Origin: Gymnopilus junonius
Taxonomy: Eukaryota > Basidiomycota > Agaricomycetes > Agaricales > Galerinaceae
Direction: 5' to 3'
DNA length: 64,000 nt
Assembly: GCA_015501075.1 (NCBI GenBank)
Contig: JADNYJ010000007.1
Location: 434,001-498,000, forward strand
The notes under the pieces are model-generated. The model searched no databases and was not told the origin of the DNA. It saw nothing but the letters and a program-made list of their open reading frames with translations. Below are positions 45,043-55,252 of the stretch, piece by piece. The position numbers and the translations under genes are program-made. Position 1 is the stretch's first letter. Each line of letters starts with the position of its first letter.

Positions 45043-45627
45043 CCTTGGACCATCATCTCGCCACCGAGGCTTTTGACTTGTCTGATTGCTACGATACATC
45101 AAGCCTCAATTTCTCAGTTCAAATTCCAAAATTTTCCTGACTATGGTTTTTCTGTGACACCTCATTTTCTTTTTCCCTTGCAACACCCTTTCTGATAGCA
45201 ACTATATTCATAGTGTATTCCTCTCACAGAGCTCTTCCTTCCAAACTGTTAAATGTTGGGTGCCATTCAAATTTTCTCAATACAGGAATTCACCTTCAGA
45301 TTCAAATGAACTCAGCAGCTTCATTCATAATAAGTAAAATAACTTCAGATCCTCTTACTGTAAAGGCATTGAAGTCAAGTTGAAGCAGCCTTTCGTGACT
45401 TCTTTGTCCCTGGATAAACATTAAATGATCGGGCACTTTAATTTACCTGTAGGACTTGAGAAATAGCAGGATGCTACATATGTACTCCGAAAGCAATGTT
45501 GTGTGTTGATCCGCTCCATAATCTAATCTAATCATTCGGATTGATGCCGGCCTCGGGCGCTATGTCCAACTTGATAACGTCAACCAAATGTCAACAATGA
45601 CATACAAACAATTCATCTGTTCTTGTT
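45043..45627. other. intergenic, left flank of palindrome 1
   Basis: AT-rich sequence after zinc-finger copy B. No gene is recognised. Confidence 0.4.
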
Positions 45628-45754
45628 CTGTTTTTCACCACAGCTTGCTTGGAACCCTATGACAGGGATCACTACATGTCTATACTACCCTGCGTCATAT
45701 AGACATGTAGTGATCCCTGTCATAGGGTTCCAAGCAAGCTGTGGTGAAAAACAG
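45628..45754. repeat. palindrome 1: perfect 57-bp inverted repeat
   Basis: Arms 45628-45684 and 45698-45754 are exact reverse complements over 57 bases, separated by 13 bases (ctaccctgcgtca). The arms start ctgtttttcaccacag. It would form a long hairpin as RNA or cruciform DNA. No coding content. It lies about 100 bp left of the first GTTAGATA motif of the hAT relic region. Confidence 0.95.
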
Positions 45755-45855
45755 TAGAGCAGGGTTTGTTATGATATTGTTACTAACACCGAATAAATAA
45801 CATGTAAATAACAGCATTAATAACATATATCACATGGGAGGGGTCAGAACCTCAT

Positions 45856-46567
45856 GTTAGATACTGTTAGATATTCCGGCCAGTAATAAAATATTTTTAC
45901 CGGTATCGTATGATGAAGTTGGGGTCGCAACGAATTAACGTGCTTACTTCTATAGAAAGTGGCAATCAAGGTCTTCTCAATTTCGCCATCAGAGATATGT
46001 GATGAGCGAACGGCGTCGAAATTGGGATGGATCAATGCAGCTCGTCGAGCCTCGATGACTCCCGAGCACATCATCGACTCAGCAAAGCTAGCAGACTTCT
46101 ATACTAACGGGTTTCAGGACAAGAAGTATACACATCAAGCTCGTGTCCACGTACCTGCAACACCAACAACCACTGCCAACAATTCCACCCCGGCTGTTCA
46201 ATCAGCTCCCACTCTCTTTGATCTTCTGAATACCGAAAACATCGAACCCAGCAGCGTTGATATCGAGGCCGTCGAAGAACAGCTGTTCAATCATCCGGAC
46301 CCATACGATCTCGACGAAACCGAGCACGTTGATGATGCTCTTCGGCGCGATCACACAGTTGTTCGGTCTTCGGACACGTTTGACATCACGGAGTTCATCA
46401 AGCTTGAAGAGCCAGCCTTGAAGGAGCTCATTCTCAATGTTGATTCTCAGGGGCCTGGGGCACAGTCGCCAGTTGAGAAGAAAGGAGCAGAAAAGGAGAT
46501 GACAGGTACACCGGGGGACTGGAGCATTGACTCTTTCTTCATGGGAGAGGCCGCCGAGGACTAACAA
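45856..46567 (+). mobile_element. 5'-truncated hAT-type transposon relic
   Basis: A last exon begins after an acceptor-like ctatag (about 45954) and encodes the C-terminal end of a hAT transposase. GTTAGATA motifs at 45856 and 45866 may mark an end. No upstream transposase exons with the DDE/RNase H fold are present, so it cannot be autonomous. Confidence 0.6.
45959..46564 (+). pseudogene. hAT transposase C-terminal fragment
   Basis: The open frame reads KVFSISPSEICDERTASKLG, WINAARRASMTPEHIIDSAK and LADFYTNGF. That is the pattern at the C-terminal end of the hAT dimerisation region in basidiomycete transposases (ERTxSxxxW...R..MTP). It continues with an acidic tail (PTLFDLLNTENIEPSSVDIE; FNHPDPYDLDETEHVDD) and stops at 46562-46564. 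There is no ATG in a good context at the 5' side; the frame opens at a splice-acceptor-like site, so earlier exons have been lost. hAT transposases cut and paste DNA as dimers; this part alone would lack catalysis. It could be domesticated only if spliced to another gene, and nothing here shows that. Confidence 0.65.
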
Positions 46568-46601
46568 GCAGACGTTGGGCAGACGAGAGTGTTACCAACA
46601 C

Positions 46602-46700
46602 GTTAGATATCCTTTTCTTACATTTCTCACATGTGCGAGTTATTATTATGTAAGTTTTGACACGTGATTAAATAACCGTTAGTAACAAAGGATATCTAAC
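46602..46700. repeat. 99-bp mini inverted-repeat element
   Basis: Ends are GTTAGATATCCTTT (from 46602) and AAGGATATCTAAC (to 46700), inverted to each other. The interior has no coding potential. The size and form fit a tiny MITE or a solo remnant of a larger element with GTTAGATA ends. Confidence 0.6.
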
Positions 46701-46720
46701 CTCACTAGGCTGGTGTCCAA

Positions 46721-47511
46721 CCTGTCTATGAAGATGAAATCTGTCGATAGACAGGCTGGTGTATCTGAGTTTAAATCCCCGTAGCGCGCATTTCCCACGC
46801 GGTTTGGCTGAGGCATTTTAAAATGGCTTAGGTGGAATCTGGCCAACCCTAAACTACACTCCCTCTACCGCGCTCCCTGCCTCCCATCCGCCTCATCCTC
46901 TCCATGATTCCCAAGACTTCCGCTGAGATCCTTGCTGCTGCGAAGCCACCACCGGCCAAAAAGTCCAGAAAGAAGCGCGCACCACTATTCAGCACGCAAA
47001 CGTCGACGTTCTCCGTGACGGAACCGACTTCGACTGCAACGGAACAATCAACATCGGCAGCGTCGCTTTTACAGCCGCCTATCCTCGCTGGATCGTCCCA
47101 ACCTCACGAGGAGTTGCAATTCGAGCCTCCGGTAACCTCAGAGTCTTTCGTCGTATCCAGACCAGAATTGTTGAGCAGGAGCGAGTTCAGCTGGTATCCG
47201 AGCCTGGTATTCTTGTAGGAGAAGTTTAGTTGGCAAATCGCGTATATTTTTGAGAGCTTCATGTAGAGAATCTGTGTTAGGGTCCATGGCAATGTGTTTT
47301 CATGAGCCAGATGCCCTACGGCGCGGACAATACGAGGGAAGACGCGACGCGACGCGTCTTGCTGAGGAGCGAGTTTAGGGTTGGCCAAATTCCACCTAAG
47401 CCATATTCAAACGCCTCAGCCAAACCGCGTGGGAAATGCGCGCTACGGGGATTTAAACTCAGATACACCGGTCTGTCTATCGACAGATTACAGCTTGCTG
47501 CTTCATAGACA
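46721..47511. mobile_element. 0.8-kb element with about 135-bp inverted arms
   Basis: Left arm 46721-46854 and right arm 47372-47511 are inverted repeats with few mismatches and small indels. They share cctgtctatgaag, ctgtcgatagacag, gtatctgagtttaaatcccc, gtagcgcgcatttcccacgc, ggtttggctgagg, atggcttaggtggaat and ggccaaccctaaact. The 516-bp interior carries one ORF (46904-47218). No transposase is present. The element lies between GTTAGATA-type motifs at 46602-46700 and 47581-47589. It appears to be a non-autonomous TIR or fold-back transposon. Confidence 0.75.
46904..47218 (+). CDS. 104-aa ORF inside the TIR element
   Basis: Starts MIPKTSAEILAAAKPPPAKK, with a basic KKSRKKRAP cluster that could be a nuclear signal. 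A Ser/Thr-rich stretch follows, then SESFVVSRPELLSRSEFSWY, ending YPSLVFL. I recognise no family. Its position, centred between the arms with an ATG just downstream of a pyrimidine-rich leader (ctccctctaccgcgctccct), suggests that the element carries it on purpose. It may equally be chance. Confidence 0.35.
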   Translation: MIPKTSAEILAAAKPPPAKKSRKKRAPLFSTQTSTFSVTEPTSTATEQSTSAASLLQPPILAGSSQPHEELQFEPPVTSESFVVSRPELLSRSEFSWYPSLVFL

Positions 47512-47598
47512 GATCGGCCTCCGGTCTATAACCTCACAAAGATCGGCGGTATTTTCTAACATAACTCACACGGCAAAATAATATCTAACCCAGGCCCA

Positions 47599-47716
47599 GT
47601 TGCCCCCGTCAGGAAAACCTTGGCACCAGTCTAACATAGGAACACATACCGTACCTAGTAGTACGGTATGTGTTCCTATGTTAGACCGGTGCCAAGGTTT
47701 TCCTGACGGGGACAAC
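47599..47716. repeat. palindrome 2: near-perfect 56-bp inverted repeat
   Basis: Arms 47599-47654 and 47661-47716 match as reverse complements at 54 of 56 positions, with a 6-base spacer (ctagta). The arms start gttgcccccgtcagg. It is unrelated in sequence to palindrome 1 but has the same build. It sits 150 bp before the MFS start codon, in the promoter or 5' UTR. Confidence 0.95.
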
Positions 47717-47865
47717 TATGTTCCCAAAATGGTAACCGTCGCTCTTGGTGCTCAGTCATAACCGCTCGCGTCGTATGTCCACCGTCCGAAATCGGAAAAT
47801 GAGATGATATAAACGACGGTTGCCAACTGTCCGCAGGCGAATTTAAAAATTTCCCCCTTCTTCTC

Positions 47866-50137
47866 ATGTCTTCCGAGCCTATCGAAGCTGAGTTCGCGCG
47901 CCCTCCCGTCCTCTCTCGAGAACAAGAAGAAAGGTTTAGAACCCTCGAGGTCGAGCGGCTGCCTTCCGTTCTCTCAAGGCCGCCCACACACGTTCCTGGT
48001 ACTCCTGACACTGCAACTGCTTATGATAGAACCCCGACAATCGGTACCGTCGCTGAGCTCACCGATGAATTAAAGAGAGAAGGTTACAAAATAGTCGAGT
48101 TCGAGAAGGGGGCCGGAGAGGATCCTCGGGAGTGGAGCAATGGTAAAAAATGGCGAGTTCAAATATTATATGCCACTGACGTTGCGTATTCAACTTTCGC
48201 GCCATCAAGGTATATCACCCTCACAACGGCATCTCTATGTCTGGCTGTCGCTCTGGGCAGTTCCATTATAACTGGAGAGTAAGTTTATTCTACGTTCTCA
48301 GCCATTACCATTTCTCATGTCGCCCAGTATGGCAGGACCTACCGAGGAATTACATACTCAGCAAGAGATTACCAACCTCACTGTAACATGTTTCGTCATG
48401 GGTTTCGGCATTGGGTACGCCTTCCATTTCTCTTTCTCAGAATCCCTCTGAGATCTGGCCTCAAATTGTCTAGTCCGTTATTCATGGCTCCCCTATCTGA
48501 GGTTTTCGGCCGCAAGCCAGTCTACTGCGTCAGCATGTTCATGTACTTCATATTTACTCTGCCGAGCATGCTTGCTCATAACGCAGCTACTCTCGTTGTT
48601 GGGAGAATGATTGCTGGTCTTGCTGCCAGTGCGCCTATGTGCAACGTTGGTGGAAGGTAAGTCCTTTCTTCATCTATCCGAGGCAATGGCTGAGGAATTT
48701 TGAAGCATTGCTGATGTATGGGCTGTTGAAGAGCGAGGGGCTCCGATGGCTATCTTCTCTGCCACTCTTTTGTAAGCTTTATTTGTCGTTTCTCATTTAT
48801 CACCTGGTCTTCCTGACCCTTACTATAACAGCATGGGCCCTTGTTTAGGTCCTATGGTTGGAGGGTGGATAGGCATGCGGGTCGGTTGGCGATGGATTTG
48901 TATGTCATCTCACATATGCTGCATGGTTGTCTCATACTGAGTTATTTACGTGTAGATCGAGTCTTATTCATCTACTTGGGCATTTCTTTTATCTCCACCC
49001 TCATTATTCCCGAGTCCCTCGCCCCAATCCTTCTCCGCAAAAAAGCTGAGGCATTGCGAAAGAAGACAGGAGACAATTCATACTGTACTGTGGAGCAACT
49101 TGAAAAGGCTGATTTCCGCGACACTATAGTCGTCGCCCTTCTTAGGCCATTGGCGATGCTCTTCCAAGAGCCGATTGTTATCTTCATGACTGGCTGTATG
49201 TTATCTCCTCTGTCCTTGTTCTATTCTATTCTTACTGATGCAATTGGATTTCTCAAGACCTGTCATTCATCTACAGCCTTCTTTGTACGCTGATTCAACT
49301 TGTTTATTTTCTGTAAAATCTGACGAGGCTTTTAATGCTTGATGTCAAGACCTCATGTTCTTCGCCTTCCCCATTGCCTTCGCCGAGATCCGAGGATTCA
49401 ATATGGGTATCACTGGAATTACCTTCGTTAGCATCATGGTATGTCTCACCATTCATCCTCTCCCATTGGACATTGACAATACATCTTTAGTTGGGGATTG
49501 GGCTCGCCATGATCATGGTTCCCTTCCAAGAACGCCTGTACGCCGAGAAGACCAAGTTTGGATCATTCCCTGAAGCCAGATTATATCCCATGATGTTTGG
49601 TGCCTTGTATGTCCCTTTCTCTTAGATAAAACGGTCTCTCTTGACTTCCTTTGTCCGTCTCCAGTGTTCTTCCGGGCGCTCTTTTCATATTCGCGTTCAC
49701 GGGTGCTTACAAATGGGTACATTGGTTTGGTGCGTTCAAGCCTTGAAACATGACCTGTCGCTTTTTGTTTATTATCTATTATCAATCTAGGTGTCTGCTT
49801 TTCCGGCTTCCTCTTCGGTTTCGCCATGCTCATCATCTACATCTCTGCCAATTCGTACATTATCGACTCTTACAGCGACTACGCTGCAAGTGCGATGGCG
49901 GCAAAGACGTTCGTACGTTCCGAAGTTGGTGCTATGGTTCCTTTGTTCGTGGAGCAGATGTTCCATCACATGCACTTCCAATACGCCGGTCTTTTGCTAG
50001 CTTTGGTCGCTGTGGTGATTTCACCTATCCCGTTCGTGTTCTTCAGAAACGGCGAGAGAATTAGAACCCGAAGTGAGCGGGCGACCAAGTTGAGGAGATA
50101 CAGGGAACCACAAGTCGGAGAGAAGTACGTCCATTAA
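47866..50137 (+). CDS. MFS drug:H+ antiporter (DHA1 type)
   Basis: ATG 47866 opens a hydrophilic N-terminus of about 110 residues (MSSEPIEAEFARPPVLSREQ). Then DPREWSNGKKW precedes the first membrane span (TLTTASLCLAVALGSSIITG). About eleven exons join to GFGIGPLFMAPLSEVFGRKP (the MFS loop 2-3 motif), VVGRMIAGLAASAPMCNVGG, SIADVWAVEERGAPMAIFSA, MGPCLGPMVGGWIGMRVGWR, FMTGYLSFIYSLLYLMFFAF, FPIAFAEIRGFNMG and PFQERLYAEKTKFGSFPEAR. The last span and a basic tail end at TAA 50137. Twelve membrane spans fit. DHA1 proteins export drugs or metabolites by proton exchange at the plasma membrane; the substrate is unknown. All introns are GT-AG and the frame is intact. Near 48150-48210 the ORF reads through RVQILYATDVAYSTFAPS, which may be an unspliced intron. 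Confidence 0.85.
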
Positions 50138-51873
50138 TCGTTTCTAAATAACTCTTCTTTTGGGATTCGGCTCGGCTCGTCTTTCTTTCTCCTTCTGGCT
50201 TCCCTGCCTTCTATGCTTATATGCCATCACATCACCTTCCTTTGCTCGTTAATACATAGAGTATATACCATATTGCAGTCGTCCACAGATAGACGTAGTC
50301 GACTTCCCTCTGTAGGATCTAGACAATTTGTTACAGTCTGCTATAGCACTATTATCTTTTTTTCTTTTATAAAAATGTAGCTTCACGCTTCAAGCTTTAT
50401 ATGTATTATAACATTAACTTTTAGAATTTTTGTCGAGCAGTGAGGGGCGCAGCAAAAATTAGACGCGATCTATTACATACTTCTGTTGTGTCTTTTGCAT
50501 GAGTCATGGAAGTAGACACAAGTATTCCTTTGCTCGTCAAAAGTACTATGACTACTCTCAGATCTACATATCTATTTACTTGATCCAAATAGCTGCTTAC
50601 GTGTCTCTGTTACCGCCCACATCGGCCTCAGCGACCTTGACACTCTGTAGCTTACTGTAGTTCTGAGTTCCCCTCACCTCCTTAAACTTACCTCACAGCC
50701 CTCAGCACAGATTGTTCCCTACCCAAAATACAAAGTTCCATTTCTCTCCCTTTGGGTCGTACGGTTGCTGCCCTTTCCAAGCTCCATACTGATGTTTCAT
50801 GGAGAATCTTCATGTTTGATGCCTACTTGGATGACGGGCTAAACTGGTGGCTCGATGAAACGATTCGTCGCGTACATCTAACGAACGAATTCCAGAGTCC
50901 AGAGAAACCTTTCTCACCACCCCTTGATAGTCGCCCGCTGTATATGTCAGTTATGCCACCAGTAGTTTAGAGAAGTTATGCTTGACTCACCCTCTCTCTC
51001 GGAAAAGCTAATTAGACCTCGAACTACTCAGGTAACAATCACACCATTAGAATGAAGATTAGATTTCCGCACCCTGAGCAACCGATAACATGATGCTTTG
51101 GGTAACCTTTGTCTTTTCAAAAGAAACGGCGAAACTAATAGTGAGACGGGCAGACCGTAACTGGCAAATCGCAAAAGAGATGCATCGGGATGACACAATT
51201 GGCTGGGTGGTTAATCATGTACTGGAGTATCGAGCAACGTCCGCGGCTAATCTAATAATAGATCAGCACACCGAAGTCATCGAACGCCCTTTGCCTTCCC
51301 TATCAAACGAACAACTCCAGATTACATTATTGCCAGAAGTTTCGTACTAAATCATGTAAGCAGAATGTGGTCAAAGAATGCTTCGACCGTTTCCTAGATA
51401 CCAAATATGGCAGGCGCTCAACAGGTGCTAGAAGAGATCTTCCTCTTTTCCGGTCAATGAGTAGCAATTATTGCTTCAAAGTTCAGTAATGTCAAGCGAG
51501 ACAACATTGGAAATGCTAAGTAAGCTTATTTTATATTTGGCGCTGTCCAGGATATTGAGGAATGTACTGACATATTCAAATGCTTGTTGTACTTACTTCA
51601 GACAAGGAACGGCGTTGATGGCTTTGTTAAAGTCCGGATCTGACATCTTGAAGCAGGTCTATGAGTGTAGATAGGATAGATATTGGATTGCAAAGAGTGC
51701 AATTGCAAACAACAGCAGTCATAACAAGTTAGAGGGATAAGAGAACACCGAAGGACCGACGATGTATATAGGTGGAACTTGGAAGGAGGGTATACACCTT
51801 AATAATGAAGGACAATGTGGTCCTGGGTATAGCTTTCAAAGCAGGCTTTTATTCCAACCAGCAGAATAATGCC
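50138..51873. other. 1.7-kb convergent region
   Basis: This lies between the MFS gene (+) and the CorA-like gene (-). Plus-strand ORFs at 50752-50970 and 51090-51350 have no family features and do not join. AT-rich. No gene is recognised. Confidence 0.4.
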
Positions 51874-54438
51874 TTAGCTGTACGGCTTCGCAGTACAGAT
51901 CAAAAGTATGTTGGACAGGGAAATAGGCCGGCTGTGGACGACATTCAGAAAGTCTGTAAAATATTATATAGTTCTAATTTTTAAGTAAAGTATATGCAAT
52001 TGACAAACCTTGAGAGAATGTTTAAGAAGCACCTTTTTTTGGATGTAATGCCATCCCTTAATCATATCATCCCACAAGGCAAGGGGTATAACTACGACCA
52101 TGATCGGTAGCGCAATCTTCCAAAACCTGGCATGCTTGGTGAGAATAATATCAGATGGGTTTCTGTATATAAATACTCACAGAAGATCTGAATTATTATC
52201 GACAGACCAGAAGGGATGGAAGTTCATTCCCTGCAAAGAAAATAAGATAACTTGTAGCATAGCAGGCGCCTCTCTACCAGCTTACAAAGTATCCCGTCAA
52301 AAGAGTTAAAGGCAGGCAGACAATGGTTGCGATTGTTAGTCGCGGCCTGGGTGAAGATGAACAAAGAGTATGACACACAACATAATATTCTTACATCACG
52401 TCATTCATTTCATAGGAAGCCACCTACATCATTATTGTTAGTAAATTATCAATCAAGTTAGTAAAGATCCTACATTGAACGAGTATGCAATCAAGTTTTC
52501 GGCAATTCCAGCAAACATGTCTACGCTAGTAAGAATGTACTCCGTATGATCGAAGACGTCGGCCTAAGAAGGAAGGATCACCCAACGGAGCAAGCCTAAA
52601 AAAAGGGATGGCAGCTCACAAGGTATATCTTCGCTTTGTGGCTTAAGAAGCCCACAACCTTCACATCTTTGTTGTCAGGATTAGAGCTATCGATCAGAGC
52701 TGCGCATCGATCGACATCATATCTTCGTAGACCATAAATGAGACTCTTAATAGGGTCAAGGGTCCGTTTATGAAGGATGAGATCACCAGACATAATATGT
52801 ACTGGTTAATAAGTGTTAGTCCGTTAAGAAAATGCGGTAGAAAGCAGCGGCACACAATTTTCAACAGTTCGCATTTTGGGTCGAAGTAGAATTTCCCGTT
52901 CAAATTTGATGAGAAGGGTATGATAACTGTCCACAACTTCAATAGCCCTGTCGACAACTAGAGGAGGCTGCATTAGATCCTTGTGCCAGAGAAAAAAGGA
53001 ATGCATTTACCCAAGTCAAGCATGGCATGTAAGAGCAACGAAGGATCGGCGGATTTTCTAAGGACTGTGTCGCGGCTACGTAACCTGAAAGAGATGGGAG
53101 CGGTAAAGCGCAGGTTGGGCGACTGGGAGATCGATATGAAAGTTCCTGAACAAAAGGTTTTCATGATGAATATCAGTCCGTCCACAAAAATAAGAATTAT
53201 CACCGTCTCTAAACAGGAAAAAGAACATGGGCGACACATTAACATGTACTCTGTCTCCCTGAATAGGATATTAGTAATGTAAGCAAAAAGTTTGTGGATT
53301 CTTTGTACCTTTTTCAATGCATGGACAGCAGCTTCATCCTTTCTACGTTTTGCACGAGTCTGTTGCTTCTGTTGGGATTTGAGAACGGTGCATAATTCAT
53401 CAAATGTTTTCACTCACAGCGGCCTCCTTTTCTATCAATCCGGTCAATCCAGTACTAGTTGACGACACACTCTTCTCGTCGATTTAAATCGAACCTTTGA
53501 GGTCAGTGCGATTTGTCGGAAGGATTGAGGTAGGTTTATTGGACCACCTTTGGACAAGTGTCGCATCATTTGAAGTTGGGCCACTGCCATATTTCGTTAA
53601 ATCGTCAGATTCTGCCAACTTATCCCCCATTTTTTCCCCGTCAGAAGGAGGATACATCGGCTCTGGGGAGGCAGTGCGAGGAACTCTCGTAAATGAGTGT
53701 GGACCGAAAGGTGGCTCATCTGCGGCCACTTCGTGACATAATACGCGGAGGAAAAGATGCCTCGTATAATAGTCCGCTTTGGAATGAGTATGCGAGTGAC
53801 CATGAAAAATATCGCCCAGGGACAACGGGTGTAAATCTAGAGCAATGCAACAGATTTTAGTTGAGCCCAAAGGAATGAAAAAGGCACGAACGATATTTGA
53901 TGGCTAGAGCCTTGATCACGTCCCAACTAATTCCTCCAATACTTACCCACCGCACTTTGACCCAAGGGTCTCTAGCAGGGAGGTCATCTGACTCCAGGTC
54001 GCCCAAGAATCGGACAAACTCTTCATTATTCATCTTTCGCGTCGTGTTCCTGACTGCAGAGTAGTCCATGATTTCAATTTCGCAGGCCTCATGAATATGA
54101 CTATATTGGGCATCCACTATGGCTCGACGTGGGTTAATGCCAGGTTCAGCACCTATTCCGGCGCTTATGTTGCCCAGCAAGGTCGTCCCTCGCTGCATCG
54201 ACATGACCTTGCACACTGCTGTGCGAAATCTCTGCTTTGGCGGGAAGGTTCCCCATCCTGAAGGATGATCCAGTCCACCTGAACGGGGCGACAGGGGATT
54301 CACCCTAGAAACCTTTGAGCGTATTGACTTTTTGGACTGGGCTTCACCTATAATGTACGACATCTTTTGTTTTCTCCTGTGGGCCCATTCAGAAGAATCG
54401 TCCACTCGACTGCAGTCCTTGTAGCAGATCGATATCAT
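51874..54438 (-). CDS. CorA-like magnesium channel protein, one in-frame stop to explain
   Basis: Starts at ATG 54438 or 54363. The cytosolic part reads VKVRWVSIGGISWDVIKALA, LHPLSLGDIFHGHSHTHSKA and DYYTRHLFLRVLCHE. After a Ser-rich loop come AVHALKKGDRVHVNVSPMFF, FLFRDGTFISISQSPNLRFT, DTVLRKSADPSLLLHAMLDL and VDRAIEVVDSYHTLLIKFER, then SGDLILHKRTLDPIKSLIYG and ADVFDHTEYILTSVDMFAGI. The membrane part is RLTIATIVCLPLTLLTGYF, then GMNFHPFW with the GMN signature of CorA/Mrs2/Alr channels, then FWKIALPIMVVVIPLALWDD. These proteins carry Mg2+ across membranes. Many introns join cleanly. At 53484-53486 a TAA lies in frame after DLKGSI; a 63-nt intron with a weak GTTCGA donor plus a 14-nt exon could remove it, otherwise the gene is interrupted. 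Confidence 0.8.
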
Positions 54439-55252
54439 TCAAATTTTGAAAATTACTCTCAATCCCCATAGCCATGTCTTACTGTCATTGTCTACTACCG
54501 TCGGTGATATTTCAGGCCTTTGACGATGTGAAGTTGGACGACTTGCAGAGTGCTGGCACTGTGCAAGGCATCACGGTGCAGCCTGCCAAGCCTCAGGGCA
54601 CTGGCTTGCGACGCCTACCGGTAAGAAATTTTCGGCATGCTCATGCTGGGGTTCAGACAAACTCCGCTCAGGAGGGAAGGCCACGGCCAACTGGCTTGGT
54701 GAAGGCTCTTCCCTTCCACGGGCCTAATTCTTGGGCTGGTGATAACCCTGGACCTGAGGTGCGCCCACCTTCTTATTCGTAAGTTATGCGAAGATGCCTT
54801 GCTATGTCGACGACGTTCACTGATGCATCCATTTTTGGTTAGGAGATTTCCATAAATGCTATTATGTCAAGAAAAAATAGACACGTTCATGGATAATTTA
54901 AATTGTTCATTGCACACTGGTATCATTCATTGCGTTACGAAAAGTATAGAAAAGGAGGGAGGTATCTGCGATGGAAGGAGAAGCACTGAGCGGAACCGTA
55001 CGTACCCTATAGCTGCACGGGGGAGGAAAAGAGAAAAAAAGGGGGTAGTGCAAAAGCCCAAGCAAGGCTCGAAGAATAATAAACCATCAACTGCACCGTA
55101 CCAAAGACTACTTAATCCAAAAAAGCGTACACAATTTCTCCCCATGAGCTACAAGATCCCTAGTTCTTTTTAAATAAGTTCTCTCCGCGTCCGTTCCTAC
55201 TCACAGATCCACTCCATCCATAATTTTGGTCGTGGGTTATTCATGATCATGA
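54439..55252. other. intergenic between CorA-like and homeodomain genes
   Basis: Mostly upstream of the CorA-like gene. A plus-strand 102-codon ORF (54474-54782, FQAFDDVKLDDLQSAGTVQG) has coding-like composition and a GTAAGA donor, but no family or start context supports it. The end contains catgatcatgatcatg just after the homeodomain stop. Confidence 0.35.

Noticed and set aside
48145..48212. Intron near the first membrane span of the MFS gene
   Set aside because: GT and AG candidates exist, but none keeps the frame; the ORF is open without it, so it was left unspliced.
50752..51350. Two plus-strand ORFs between the MFS and CorA-like genes
   Set aside because: They cannot be joined by plausible introns and show no motif.
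54474..54782. 102-codon plus-strand ORF divergent from the CorA-like gene
   Set aside because: A GTAAGA donor exists, but the possible intron would be only about 36 nt and no family is recognised.
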